From: RUG572 sp964386385
Lineage (GTDB): Bacteria; Verrucomicrobiota; Kiritimatiellia; RFP12; UBA1067
NCBI GenBank assembly: GCA_964386385.1
Contig: CAYLRN010000007.1
Span: 62,001-126,000, forward strand
DNA: 64,000 bases
Direction: 5' to 3'
Shown piece after piece: positions 26,685 to 34,889 of the stretch (its first letter is position 1; every line of letters starts with the position of its first letter). Both the position numbers and the translations under genes were made by a program. The notes below the pieces were generated by a model, which ran no database searches, was not told the origin of the DNA, and worked only from the letters and a program-made list of their open reading frames with translations.

Positions 26685-27491
26685 GTGACGACAAAACTGG
26701 GATTTTTTGGCGCGGGGAAGATGGCGGAGGGCATTCTCGCCGCCGCGTCCATGCGCAGGGGGTTCAATCCGAAGCACGTGCTGATGGCCGAGAAGGTGGC
26801 CGCGCGCGCGGCGGAGCTTGAGGAGAAGTACGGCGTCCGGACGACCCCGGACGCGCGGGAGGTCGCAAAGGCGGCTTCGGTCATATTCCTGTCCGTGCGC
26901 CCGCAGGACCTCGACGCGCTGGCGGCCGACGTCAAGCCGCTTCTCACGGCCGACACGCTTGTCGTCTCGATCGCCGCCGGAAAGTCGCTCGCCACGCTCA
27001 GGAAGGCGCTCGGCAAGGAAGTGCGTCTCGTCCGCGTCATGCCCAACCTCGCCCTCCGCGCCGGGGAGGGCATGTGCGCCGTCTGCGGCGGGAAGAACGC
27101 GACGGATGAAGACGTCGCGCTCGTCAGGTCAATCCTCGACGGCGCCGGACGCACGGTCGTCCTGCCAGAAAGGAACTTCGACGCCGTGACCGCGCTTTCG
27201 GGTTCCGGCCCCGCCTTCTTCGCGTTCATGGAGCAGGCGATGATGGAGGGCGGTCGCAAACTCGGCCTTCCCCGCGACGCCGCCCGCGCCCTTGCGGAGC
27301 AGACCATGCTCGGCACCGCCGCGTATCTCCGTCAGAGCGGCGCGGACCTTGGGAAGTTCATCGCAGGCGTCGCCACCCCAGGCGGAACGACCGCCGCCGG
27401 CATGGACGTCATGCGCGCCTCCGACTTCGCCGTCGTCGTCGCCGCCACCCTCAAGGCCGCCGCCGCCCGCTCCAGGGAACTCGGACGATAG
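26685..27491 (+). CDS. proC: Pyrroline-5-carboxylate reductase
   Basis: 268 residues from a GTG at 26685, with AAGGAG 6 nt upstream. It reduces pyrroline-5-carboxylate to proline with NAD(P)H. The Rossmann motif GFFGAGKMAEGIL is at about 6-18. The ProC signature runs from A-L-S-G-S-G-P-A-F (about 170-178) to V-A-T-P-G-G-T-T-A-A-G (about 229-239). Length matches the family. Confidence 0.93.
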   Translation: MTTKLGFFGAGKMAEGILAAASMRRGFNPKHVLMAEKVAARAAELEEKYGVRTTPDAREVAKAASVIFLSVRPQDLDALAADVKPLLTADTLVVSIAAGKSLATLRKALGKEVRLVRVMPNLALRAGEGMCAVCGGKNATDEDVALVRSILDGAGRTVVLPERNFDAVTALSGSGPAFFAFMEQAMMEGGRKLGLPRDAARALAEQTMLGTAAYLRQSGADLGKFIAGVATPGGTTAAGMDVMRASDFAVVVAATLKAAAARSRELGR

Positions 27492-27502
27492 GGAGACGGG
27501 GA

Positions 27503-27672
27503 GATTAAGTGATTAAGTAGTTAAGTGGGCAGGCCTTTGTCTGCGCACTTAACCGCTTGATCCCCCATGGTAGGGCGCGACGTCTCGTCGCGCCGCGTTC
27601 ATGCGCATGGGAGGGACGCGCTCCCGCGCGTCCGCCGCCATGTTTCGGTCGCGCAGGAGCGCGACCCTCCCA
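27503..27672. repeat. Composite intergenic repeats (octamers plus three palindromes)
   Basis: Octamers GATTAAGT, GATTAAGT, AGTTAAGT at 27503-27526. Inverse octamers ACTTAACC, GCTTGATC at 27547-27562. Palindrome TAGGGCGCGACGTCTCGTCG type at 27569-27597. GGGAGGGACGCGCTCCCGCG type at 27609-27639. CGGTCGCGCAGGAGCGCGAC type at 27646-27672. The elements lie back to back in the convergent gap between proC and the next minus-strand gene. Confidence 0.85.
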
Positions 27673-27707
27673 ATTCTGCCACGCCGTTTTTCACCGCAGA
27701 CTGACAC

Positions 27708-28544
27708 TCAGTATTCGTCGATGTCGAGGACGGCCTCGTAGTCGCGCAGGGCGTCGGGAAGGGGAAGCGGGTAGATTCCCATTGAATTGAGCTGGGCGTT
27801 GGCCTTTAGCCAGTATTCGTACGCATCGGACTTGCCGCGCTTTCCGAGCGTTTCGGGCGAGGTCAGGCGGGCGAGCTTGCGTTCGGCCTTGTCGCGGTAG
27901 GAGATTTCCAGTTTCTGGCGTCTGACGAGCTCGTCGACGTATCCGGAGACGGTACCGCCGTCTGAAAGGTATGCGCGGAGGTCGTTCTTTATTCTGGCGA
28001 CGATGCGCTTGAGGTCCGCGGCCTCCGTGAAATCGTTGTCCGCGACGCCGATCGGGCTGTTGGTGACGGAGATGAACTCCTCGTCCGACGGCCTTCTGCC
28101 GCGGAAATCGGGAATCGGGCGGCCGGGTTCGGCGAACGCCGCCATGAAACGCTCTGCGGCGTTCGTGAACGCCGCGGCGGCGGCCGCGATCCGGCGGCGG
28201 TCGCCGTTTATCGTCTGGCGGACGAGCGGACGGGCGTTCCTGACCGTCGCCGCGGCCGTGCCGCCTGTGGAGACCGGACGGACGGCGCGGCCGCCGCCTC
28301 CCATGGAAAGCGCGTACACGCCCGCGCCGACGGCCAGGGCGGTGGCCGCGATGGAAAGCGCGACGATGCGCTTGCGGACGCCGCGCACCTCGCCGTTCGC
28401 CTTGCTGCCGTCGGCCGCGACTACCTTGATGGCCTTGATGCCCTTTGCACGGAGGGCGGCGAACACCTCTTCGCGCGAGCCGGCGTCCATCGAGTCCTCG
28501 TGCCGGACTCCATCGCTCGTCTTGTATGCGTAGACGTACTTCAC
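27708..28544 (-). CDS. Single-pass membrane protein with a GspF-N-terminal-like module
   Basis: 278 residues from a GTG at 28544 that overlaps the upstream gene's stop (GTGA). The first 45 residues (YVYAYKTSDGVRHEDSMDAG, then EEVFAALRAKGIKAIKVV) align by eye with the N-terminal soluble module of the GspF protein at 16100. A Lys/Arg-rich segment and one membrane helix (about 61-81) follow. The C-terminal half is a soluble, charged helical region without a motif I know. It may be a scaffold tied to the pseudopilus machinery; that is inference. It forms a two-gene operon with the gene upstream. Confidence 0.65.
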   Translation of the reverse strand: MKYVYAYKTSDGVRHEDSMDAGSREEVFAALRAKGIKAIKVVAADGSKANGEVRGVRKRIVALSIAATALAVGAGVYALSMGGGGRAVRPVSTGGTAAATVRNARPLVRQTINGDRRRIAAAAAAFTNAAERFMAAFAEPGRPIPDFRGRRPSDEEFISVTNSPIGVADNDFTEAADLKRIVARIKNDLRAYLSDGGTVSGYVDELVRRQKLEISYRDKAERKLARLTSPETLGKRGKSDAYEYWLKANAQLNSMGIYPLPLPDALRDYEAVLDIDEY

Positions 28545-29422
28545 TTCTTCGCCCTGGGCGACGGAATCTTGAGCGCGTTCGCGGGACCGCGTTCCTTGCC
28601 GGCGTTTATCTCGTCCCAGACGGCCTTCTGGAGGTCGTTCGTCGGCGCGGGCGCCCATCCTTCGCGGCACGCCCTGCGATACGTGGTTTCGACGTACGGC
28701 GTCACGCCGATCTGCTTCAGATAAGGCGTGAAGCGGTTGACGACGTCGATCGGGAGCTGCATGTCAGCGGCCGATGGAGCGTCGAGCTGTTCGGGACCGC
28801 CGATGAAGCCCGTGAGCGGATTCTTGTATTCGCTTCCGACTCCGCCGCAGAGATAGCAGAATGCGCGCAGGAATTCGATCCGGGCGCGGTTCTCGACGTT
28901 CTTGCCCTTGAGCCTTCCGACGTTGACCTTAGCCCATCTGTCCTCCGGCGCGACGAGCAGCGCCGGATCGACCGCGTTGTCCACGACCACGACCGCCGCC
29001 TGCGCCTTGCCGTCCGCGAGAAACCTGGCGACGTCGGCGGCCTCGCCGGCGGACACGTCGACCGCGTCGATGCGCACGCGCAGGAACTTCGCAAGCGTCT
29101 CCATCGCCTTTGCGATGTCTTCCGACTTGACGGTCGACTGGGCGTTGGCGTAGACGATGCGGCCCGTGCCGTTCGTCTTGCGGATGATTCCGCCGGCGGC
29201 GGCGATGCGCTTCGCCTTCTGCCCTTCAAGGTACGCCTTGCGCTGCTCCGGCGAAAGCGCCTCGATGGCCGCCTTGCGCCTGGCGTGGAATTCCTTCAGC
29301 TCCTCCTTCGACATCTGCGCCATGGGCTTTTCGGGCGTCGGAATCGTCGGAAACCGTTCGTCCGAGAAGGAGGCCAGCGCGCCGCAGAGCGCGACGATCG
29401 TCGTCAAAAAGATTCTCTTCAT
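28541..29422 (-). CDS. Secreted protein of unknown function
   Basis: 293 residues from the ATG at 29422, chosen because it gives a clean signal peptide (MKRIFLTTIVALCGALASFS) and follows a purine-rich stretch; upstream codons run into the promoter. After the signal comes a charged helical region (MSKEELKEFHARRKAAIEAL) reminiscent of Spy/CpxP-like helices. A mixed alpha/beta domain with V-D-V-S-A-G-E-A-A-D-V-A-R-F-L-A-D-G-K and a cysteine pair (CYLCGG, about 200) follows. I do not recognise the family. It overlaps the GspF-N-like gene by 4 bp. Confidence 0.7.
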   Translation of the reverse strand: MKRIFLTTIVALCGALASFSDERFPTIPTPEKPMAQMSKEELKEFHARRKAAIEALSPEQRKAYLEGQKAKRIAAAGGIIRKTNGTGRIVYANAQSTVKSEDIAKAMETLAKFLRVRIDAVDVSAGEAADVARFLADGKAQAAVVVVDNAVDPALLVAPEDRWAKVNVGRLKGKNVENRARIEFLRAFCYLCGGVGSEYKNPLTGFIGGPEQLDAPSAADMQLPIDVVNRFTPYLKQIGVTPYVETTYRRACREGWAPAPTNDLQKAVWDEINAGKERGPANALKIPSPRAKK

Positions 29423-29479
29423 TCTGTTTGTTCCCTTGGTTGGATTCGGATTGCCGTCTGTCGTCTGAAGGACGTTCGG

Positions 29480-29485
29480 ATTATA
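29480..29485 (-). promoter_or_regulatory. -10 box of the 28.5-29.4 kb minus operon
   Basis: Minus-strand TATAAT preceded by GATATGG. The -35 position (CAAACT, 17 bp upstream) is poor. The ATG lies 57 nt downstream. Confidence 0.5.
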
Positions 29486-29625
29486 CCATATCGGAGCGAA
29501 ACAGTTTGGGGATTTTGCATGGCGTCGTCCATCCTCGCGTGGGATTGCCGCGCGGACGAAACCGCATTCGCCGCGCATCGCATGCGCCCTCAAAAAACTT
29601 TTTCACTTTTTCTTCAGCGCCCCCC

Positions 29626-29654
29626 TTGCGAAGGGCGGAAGGAAGTGGTACAAT
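29626..29654 (+). promoter_or_regulatory. Promoter of the tRNA-Arg/tRNA-fMet operon
   Basis: TTGCGA (29626-29631), 17 bp, TACAAT (29649-29654). The first tRNA base is 18 nt downstream. Confidence 0.8.
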
Positions 29655-29672
29655 ACACGGCGTTTTCCATAT

Positions 29673-29749
29673 GGGCCTGTAGCTCAACTGGATAGAGCAT
29701 CAGACTACGAATCTGAGGGTTGTAGGTTCGACTCCTGTCAGGCCCGCCA
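29673..29749 (+). tRNA. tRNA-Arg (ACG)
   Basis: The acceptor GGGCCTG (29673-29679) pairs with CAGGCCC (29739-29745). The anticodon loop CTACGAA (29705-29711) gives ACG, read as ICG. The T-arm GGTTCGACTCC is present. Discriminator G29746 and encoded CCA. Confidence 0.95.
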
Positions 29750-29767
29750 TTGTGGAGAACGCCAGAT

Positions 29768-29844
<77 letters not shown>

Positions 29845-29854
29845 ATTTTAAGAT

Positions 29855-29894
29855 GTCGGCTTGGGAAAGTCCTAAGTCGGCGTTTTTTTTTTTT
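29855..29894 (+). terminator. Rho-independent terminator of the tRNA operon
   Basis: A 12-bp stem GTCGGCTTGGGA/TCCTAAGTCGGC (with G-U pairs) and loop AAG is followed by G and twelve T residues (29883-29894). Confidence 0.88.
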
Positions 29895-29920
29895 CATGCA
29901 ATGCAGAATCGCATTGCATG
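29895..29920. repeat. Perfect 10-bp inverted repeat
   Basis: CATGCAATGC-AGAATC-GCATTGCATG. It directly follows the terminator and precedes the 32-bp array. It could be a dimeric protein operator. Confidence 0.75.
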
Positions 29921-29928
29921 ATGGCGCA

Positions 29929-30056
29929 AAGTGCAATGGAATGCAGATTTTCGCGTGACGAAGTGCAGTAGAATGCGGGTTTTGGCGATTGCAAGTGCAG
30001 TAAAAGACGGATTTTAACCATGCAAAGTGCAGTAGGAGGCAGACTGCGCGGACACG
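29929..30056. repeat. Four 32-bp iteron-like direct repeats
   Basis: Units begin at 29929, 29961, 29993 and 30025, exactly 32 bp apart. Each opens AAGTGCA(G/A)T(A/G), and the first three continue with a degenerate GAATGC(A/G)G(A/G)TTTT. The last nine bases of each unit vary. The period is not a multiple of three and no coding frame explains it. Equal spacing of about three helical turns suggests binding sites on one DNA face. Confidence 0.8.
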
Positions 30057-30070
30057 AAAGGCCATTCCCG

Positions 30071-30326
30071 CATGGGAGGGACGCGCTCCCGCGCGTCCGC
30101 CGCAAAGACGGCATTCTACGGGAGGGCGCGTGTCCCCAGGCGCCGCCCGGCTTCGGTCGCGCAGGAGCGCGACCCTCCCGGCTTGACCACTTGATTTTTC
30201 GTGTCCCGCAGGGCTTTGGCGTGTTCAGTGGCAAATCCTGCCCTCGGCGGCGCGACGAGACGTCGCGCCCTGCCGGTGAAGGCCCGTCAAGTGCAACTTG
30301 ACCACTTAACGCTTAACCACTTAATC
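30071..30326. repeat. Intergenic palindromes and inverse octamers upstream of the L,D-transpeptidase
   Basis: CATGGGAGGGACGCGCTCCC type at 30071-30103. GGGAGGGCGCGTGTCCCCAG type at 30120-30147. CGGTCGCGCAGGAGCGCGAC type at 30154-30180. Inverse octamers GCTTGACC, ACTTGATT at 30181-30196. GGCGGCGCGACGAGACGTCG type at 30246-30276. Inverse octamers at 30296-30326. Together with the 32-bp array they fill the gap 29845-30367. Confidence 0.85.
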
Positions 30327-30341
30327 ACTATATGGTATATT
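30313..30341 (+). promoter_or_regulatory. Promoter of the L,D-transpeptidase, built on an octamer repeat
   Basis: TTAACC (30313-30318), 17 bp, TATATT (30336-30341). The -35 hexamer lies inside an inverse octamer (GCTTAACC). The ATG is 26 nt downstream and lacks a clear Shine-Dalgarno. Confidence 0.5.
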
Positions 30342-30367
30342 CTTCCGCAAACGAAATCAACGACTGA

Positions 30368-31366
30368 ATGAAAATGCATTTCAAGACGACATTTGCCGCG
30401 GCGCTGCTCGCGCCCGGACTTCTCGCGGGGCCGGAGAGGCTGCGCCATTCGCCGCTGCAGCCGCTTCCAAAGGCGGCCGCCGACCTCCGCGTCTTCAAGT
30501 CCGCCGGCGCCCCGCATCCCGGCTACGTCCTCGCCGCGCAGATATGCCTCGACCGTCGGGGGCTTTCCTGCAACACGCTTGACGGCTCGTGCGGACGCAA
30601 GACGCAGGTCGCGCTTGCGACGTGGTGCGCCCTCAAGGGGCTTGAGCACAGGCCGGGCGAGGAGGAGTTCGCCTGGGAGCGGCTTTTCCCCGGCGAGACG
30701 AACCTCTTCACGACAATCGTCGTCACGGCGGCGGACCGCGCCGCGCTCGTGAAGATCCCCTCCACCCCCGCCGCGAAGTCCGCGATGAAGAGCATGGGCT
30801 ACGAGACGCTTCAGGAAGCGTACGCGGAGCGAGGGCGCCTCTCGCAGTCGATGCTGCGCAAGCTCAACCCGCGTCTCGCCTGGCCTGATCCGCCCGTCGG
30901 CTCGATGGTGACTGTCCCATATTTCCCGGAGACGTCGTGGAAGAGGGAGGCCTCGTCGCGCCGCATGGCGAGCGTCCTGCGCATTTCCCTTTCGCGCTTC
31001 GAGATAACCGCGTTCGACGCGGCGGGCGGGCTGATCGCCCTCTTTCCGTGTTCCATTGCGGCGGACAAGAGGAAGCTGCCGGCGGAAGGGGAGTTGCGCA
31101 TCAAGACGATCGTGCCGCGTCCGAACTACACGTACACCCCGGAGGGCGGACGCGGCCAGAAGAGGATATTTCCGCCCGGTCCGAACAACCCCGTCGGCTC
31201 CGCCTGGATCGGGCTTGACCTGCCTGGATACGGAATGCACGGAACGCCGAACCCCGAACGCGTCGGATGCGCCGAATCGCACGGATGCTTCCGCCTTGCG
31301 AACTGGAACGCCGTGCGGCTCCGGAAGATGTGCGACGTCGGCGTGAGCGTTGTCGTCGAAAAGTAG
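30368..31366 (+). CDS. Periplasmic L,D-transpeptidase (YkuD family)
   Basis: 332 residues with a short hydrophobic signal (about 4-20). A peptidoglycan-binding-1-like segment (about 53-90, DRRGLSCNTLDGSCGRKTQVALATW) is followed by a LysM-like region ending V-G-S-M-V-T-V-P (about 175-185). The catalytic YkuD domain covers about 205-332, with the H-G-T-P-N motif near 293 and the active-site S-H-G-C-F-R-L at about 302-308 (catalytic Cys). The enzyme would make 3-3 peptidoglycan crosslinks or attach proteins to the wall. Confidence 0.9.
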   Translation: MKMHFKTTFAAALLAPGLLAGPERLRHSPLQPLPKAAADLRVFKSAGAPHPGYVLAAQICLDRRGLSCNTLDGSCGRKTQVALATWCALKGLEHRPGEEEFAWERLFPGETNLFTTIVVTAADRAALVKIPSTPAAKSAMKSMGYETLQEAYAERGRLSQSMLRKLNPRLAWPDPPVGSMVTVPYFPETSWKREASSRRMASVLRISLSRFEITAFDAAGGLIALFPCSIAADKRKLPAEGELRIKTIVPRPNYTYTPEGGRGQKRIFPPGPNNPVGSAWIGLDLPGYGMHGTPNPERVGCAESHGCFRLANWNAVRLRKMCDVGVSVVVEK

Positions 31367-31414
31367 CCCCCTTGCGCCGCCATGCGCGCGACTCCGCGGA
31401 CGGAGTCGCGCCGG

Positions 31415-31443
31415 TTGATTGTCCGCCCGAAACGTGGTACAAT
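31415..31443 (+). promoter_or_regulatory. Promoter of tRNA-Pro
   Basis: TTGATT (31415-31420), 17 bp, TACAAT (31438-31443). The tRNA begins 14 nt downstream. Confidence 0.7.
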
Positions 31444-31457
31444 TGCGTTTCCTTTTA

Positions 31458-31534
<77 letters not shown>

Positions 31535-31553
31535 TTTCGGCGGGCGGCGCCGC

Positions 31554-34232
31554 TCAGCGGATGAGGACGAGGAATCCGGAGGGGTTCTTGCCGACGACCT
31601 TGCCGACGCGCGCGAAGGGGGTCTTGTCGTTCAGGAAGAAGGGCTTCGCGCCGACCTTGTCCCAGAGCGCGGGCATTCCGTTTTCTCCGCCCAGGCGCAC
31701 GGGGACGAAATTGCGCACGAGGACTCCGTCCTGCCAGACCTTCATCCCGTAGATCCGCGCGCGCGAGGTCTGCTTTGCCTCGCCCTTCACGTTCTCGCCG
31801 AAGAGGTACATGGAAAGGCCGGTGTCAACTTCGAAGTCGCCCGCGCGGTCCAGCACGGTCTCGCCGTCCACGGCGATCTGGATGCGGTCCGCCGCGAAGT
31901 CCGTCCGCACATGATATTTGCGGGCGGGGTCGACGTAGACGCCCTTTGCGGCCTCGTTCCATCCCATCTCCGCAGACGGGTCGCCCTTCTTGACGTAGAA
32001 GAAGCTCCCGCATCCGTAGCTGAACACGCTGCGCGCGTTGTGCCAGGGGTAGAAACGCATGGGGCCGTTGGCGGCGTTGTCCCCCTCGCCATCCACGCGT
32101 TCCCGGCCAGAGCCGAAGAAGCCGACGTCGCCGCCGACGTCTAGCCACGCCATGTCGAACTCCGCCACCATGCCGCTGCGGCCGACGATTTCCATGTCCA
32201 GCCAATGTCTGCCGTCCGTCTCGAGGAATTCGACGAGATGCGTGGGGCGGAGGGCGGCGACGTCCTTCGCCGGGCCGATGCAGTGGTCCGGCAGGGGGAG
32301 GACGGTGAAGTAGACCTTGTCGCCCACGGCGTCGTAGAGGCCGGCGCGTCCGTTCTTCATGCAGGGGCTGAAGTCGCGCACGAGTTCGCCGTCCTGCCAG
32401 ATCTTGAGTTCGTAGACGCGGGAGCGTCCGGCGTAGCGCAGACTCTTGTTTCCGACGTTCGCGCCGAAGAGGTAGAGGCTGCATCCCGCGTCGACCGGAT
32501 CAGCCACCTGTTCGGAGACGTACTGCACTCCGTCCAGGGCGAGCGTCTGCGCGTCGGCCATGTACGACGCCTCGTATTCGTAGTCCCGGTCGACCGACAG
32601 CCCGATTCCGTCCGTGGTCTCCGCCGATGCCGTGGGATAGATTTTCGTCATGCCGTATCCGAACCAGAGCGCCCCGGCGGGCGAATGGATCAGGTACATG
32701 CGGTTGTTCGAGTCCGACGCGCAGGCGCCGAGGAAGGTGGTTTCGTTCAGCGAATCGACGTGCGAGAAGAAGTTGCCGCGAGTGCCGAGTGCGTTCCAGC
32801 GCATCTTCGCCGCGGCGGCGGTGCCGGTGCGCGCGCGGACGCCCGTGTCGAGGTACGTGCAGCCGGGCGATTCAACGTACTCAAGGTAGTAGTCTGGTCT
32901 GCCGGAGGCCGTAATCGGCGCGGTGACGAGTTCGCCGCCCTGCGGATAGAAGATGCGCCTGTCGACGGCGTCGTAGAGCGCGACGCGGCCGTACTTGACG
33001 CATGGGAGGAAGTCGCGCACGAGCGCGCCGTCCTGCCAGATCTTGAGAGACCAGAGACGCGCCTTGCTCTTGTTCAGGGCCTCTTCGCCGACGTGGTTGG
33101 CGAAGAGGTAGAGGCTGCGGCCTGTGTCGTAGGACGCGGAGGAGGTGGCGGAGTAGACGCGTCGGCCGTCGACGTCCATCGTCTGGCTGCCGGCGTCAAG
33201 GGAGGTTTCGACGAGATAGCGCGTTCCCGCGGTGAAGAGTGTGTCGTCCGTCGCGCGGATGAACGTGCCGTAGCCGATTGCGGGCTTGTTGTCCCAGGCG
33301 GAATGCAGCAGGAAGACTCGGTCGTTCACGTCCAGGGACGAGCGGGCGTTGAGGAATGCGTAGTCGCCGTTGAGGTTGAGCCAGGCCATGTCCGCCCTGC
33401 ACGACGTGCCGGAGCGTCCGGGCACCTCGACGTCCACGTACGCGCTGCCTGTCGAATCCGCGTACTCGACGAAATAGTCCGGCTCGTTGTACGCGGCGTC
33501 GTACGCCAGGTCGTCCGTGCCGTCGATGGCGTAGAGGATGGCGTCGGAGACGGCGTCGTGGAGGCCGGCGCGGCCGTCCTTGAGGCAGGGCCTCAGGTCG
33601 CGGACGAGTTCGCCGTCCTGCCAGACCTTGAGGGAGTAGACGCGCGCCCACGCCCTGTTGGTGACGACGCCGTCCACGTTGTCCGCGAAGAGGTGGAGGT
33701 TGAGGCCTGTGTCCGAAAGACCGTCTGCCACGACCGGGCACGGCGCGTTGGTGACGTCCGAGTAGTAGGCGGGATAGTAGATGCGGTCTCCCCATTCGGG
33801 ACGCAGGAGCGCGAACGTCATCGCCGTCTGCGTCTCGTTCGTAGTGAAGAACTCGACGGTCGCGGTGAAGTCGCGGTCCTTCTCCCACTGGTAGTTCGTC
33901 CATTGATTGGGGCGCAGCAGGGTGGCCTCCGAGCCGAAGCCGAAGACCGCATTGCCATTGGCGGTGCTCGAATGGATGAACTCCGCGCGGGAGGCGTCGT
34001 CGCCGGTCTTCGCGGCGCCGAGAAGGCACATTTCGCCGTTGCGCTCGGCCGTCCACCGGAACTTGACCTGGACCTTCGTGTCCGCGCGCCCGACGACGCC
34101 GACGTCGACGGCGGAACGTCCATGCGCCTCGACGTACTCAAGCCATGCGTCGGGCGTCTCCGCCCGCGTCATCCCGGCGCCAAGCAGCGCAAGCCCGCAC
34201 GCCGCGCAGGCCATCATGTGTCCGTTCGCCAT
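31554..34232 (-). CDS. Secreted four-repeat LamG-like surface protein
   Basis: 892 residues with a signal peptide ending near GMTRAE (about residue 25). Four tandem modules of about 200-220 residues each begin with (L/V)E(Y/F)(V/A/L)E..G and contain LYLFA.N..G followed by KIWQDG(E/A/V)LVR(D/N)F.PC.K.GR.GLYDAV. The fold is probably concanavalin/LamG-like. The WQDGxLVRDF phrase is, to my knowledge, frequent in secreted proteins of gut Kiritimatiellae. No catalytic residues are evident, so glycan binding or a surface role is likely. AGGAG precedes the ATG by 7 nt. The gene has a consensus TTGACA promoter. Confidence 0.75.
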   Translation of the reverse strand: MANGHMMACAACGLALLGAGMTRAETPDAWLEYVEAHGRSAVDVGVVGRADTKVQVKFRWTAERNGEMCLLGAAKTGDDASRAEFIHSSTANGNAVFGFGSEATLLRPNQWTNYQWEKDRDFTATVEFFTTNETQTAMTFALLRPEWGDRIYYPAYYSDVTNAPCPVVADGLSDTGLNLHLFADNVDGVVTNRAWARVYSLKVWQDGELVRDLRPCLKDGRAGLHDAVSDAILYAIDGTDDLAYDAAYNEPDYFVEYADSTGSAYVDVEVPGRSGTSCRADMAWLNLNGDYAFLNARSSLDVNDRVFLLHSAWDNKPAIGYGTFIRATDDTLFTAGTRYLVETSLDAGSQTMDVDGRRVYSATSSASYDTGRSLYLFANHVGEEALNKSKARLWSLKIWQDGALVRDFLPCVKYGRVALYDAVDRRIFYPQGGELVTAPITASGRPDYYLEYVESPGCTYLDTGVRARTGTAAAAKMRWNALGTRGNFFSHVDSLNETTFLGACASDSNNRMYLIHSPAGALWFGYGMTKIYPTASAETTDGIGLSVDRDYEYEASYMADAQTLALDGVQYVSEQVADPVDAGCSLYLFGANVGNKSLRYAGRSRVYELKIWQDGELVRDFSPCMKNGRAGLYDAVGDKVYFTVLPLPDHCIGPAKDVAALRPTHLVEFLETDGRHWLDMEIVGRSGMVAEFDMAWLDVGGDVGFFGSGRERVDGEGDNAANGPMRFYPWHNARSVFSYGCGSFFYVKKGDPSAEMGWNEAAKGVYVDPARKYHVRTDFAADRIQIAVDGETVLDRAGDFEVDTGLSMYLFGENVKGEAKQTSRARIYGMKVWQDGVLVRNFVPVRLGGENGMPALWDKVGAKPFFLNDKTPFARVGKVVGKNPSGFLVLIR

Positions 34233-34296
34233 GCCCGTCTCCTTTGACTGTTAGGAAGTCCGTCTGCCAAAAATGCAATCCGACATTCACGAGACA

Positions 34297-34324
34297 ATTA
34301 TATCTGTTTTTTTTTCCCTGTCAA
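34297..34324 (-). promoter_or_regulatory. Consensus promoter of the four-repeat surface protein
   Basis: On the minus strand TTGACA (34319-34324), 16 bp including a long A tract, TATAAT (34297-34302). The leader is about 57 nt. Confidence 0.75.
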
Positions 34325-34340
34325 TCGGCGGGGCCAAGGA

Positions 34341-34436
34341 GATTAAGTGATTAAGTGGTTAAGTGGTCAAGCGAGTGGATGACCGGGTGGTCAAGCGGTT
34401 AAGTGGATAGATGATCGGATGGTCAAGCGAGTGGGC
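34341..34436. repeat. Twelve-unit octamer tandem array
   Basis: Twelve consecutive 8-bp units in perfect phase, consensus GGTTAAGT (for example GATTAAGT, GATTAAGT, GGTTAAGT, GGTCAAGC), decaying toward the right (GAGTGGAT, GACCGGGT). Confidence 0.88.
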
Positions 34437-34680
34437 GGCGGACGCGCGGGAGCGCGTCCCTCCCACGGGGACGGCCATCCGGTAGGGCGGGGCGTCCCGC
34501 CCCGCCGCCGCGGACGAAACGGCGCGACGTCGCAATTCCGTCGCGGAAAAAGGCGGAACAGACGTATTTTCGGTAGGGCGCGACGTCTCGTCGCGCCGTT
34601 TCGCCGATGGCGGCGCGTGAGGACACGCGCCCGCCCGATGCGCAGACGGATGCGGCGGGGCGGGACGCCCCGCCCTACCA
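34437..34680. repeat. Run of five intergenic palindromic elements
   Basis: GCGGACGCGCGGGAGCGCGT type at about 34437-34468. GGTAGGGCGGGGCGTCCCGC type at 34481-34507. TAGGGCGCGACGTCTCGTCG type at about 34572-34600. GCGCGTGAGGACACGCGCCC type at about 34612-34636. GCGGCGGGGCGGGACGCCCC type at 34650-34680. Together with the octamer arrays they account for nearly all of the gap 34258-34909. Confidence 0.8.
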
Positions 34681-34707
34681 GATTGGCAGTTCAACCGCAT
34701 TCTGTGG

Positions 34708-34713
34708 TATAAT
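34708..34713 (+). promoter_or_regulatory. -10 box upstream of the HzsA-SUMF1 gene
   Basis: TATAAT preceded by CTGTGG. A possible TTGGCA lies 19 bp upstream. It predicts a leader of about 190 nt containing octamer repeats. Confidence 0.55.
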
Positions 34714-34759
34714 GGCGCAAGGCATGAAAGACATGACCGCCGGATGCCGGCGGCCATGT

Positions 34760-34889
34760 GGTTAAGTAGTTAAGTGATTAAGCAGTTGAGTAGGCAAGGG
34801 TTGAGTAGACAAGTGGTCAAGCAGTTAAGCGGGAAGCCTCTGCCCGCGCACTGACGCACTTGACCACTTGACTGCTTAACCTCTTGATC
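34760..34889. repeat. Forward and inverse octamer arrays in the leader of the HzsA-SUMF1 gene
   Basis: About nine forward octamers at 34760-34830 (GGTTAAGT, AGTTAAGT, GATTAAGC and so on, one unit a base short). Four inverse octamers follow at 34858-34889 (ACTTGACC, ACTTGACT, GCTTAACC, TCTTGATC). CAAGTGGTCAAG and CTTGACCACTTG are complementary, so the leader RNA can fold into a hairpin. Confidence 0.8.

Noticed and set aside
27569..27672. Palindromic elements as intrinsic terminators
   Set aside because: They lack T tracts, occur in both orientations and appear upstream of genes as often as downstream.
29929..30056. CRISPR array
   Set aside because: The conserved part is only about 10-23 bp with about 9-bp variable tails, far too short for spacers, and no cas genes are present.
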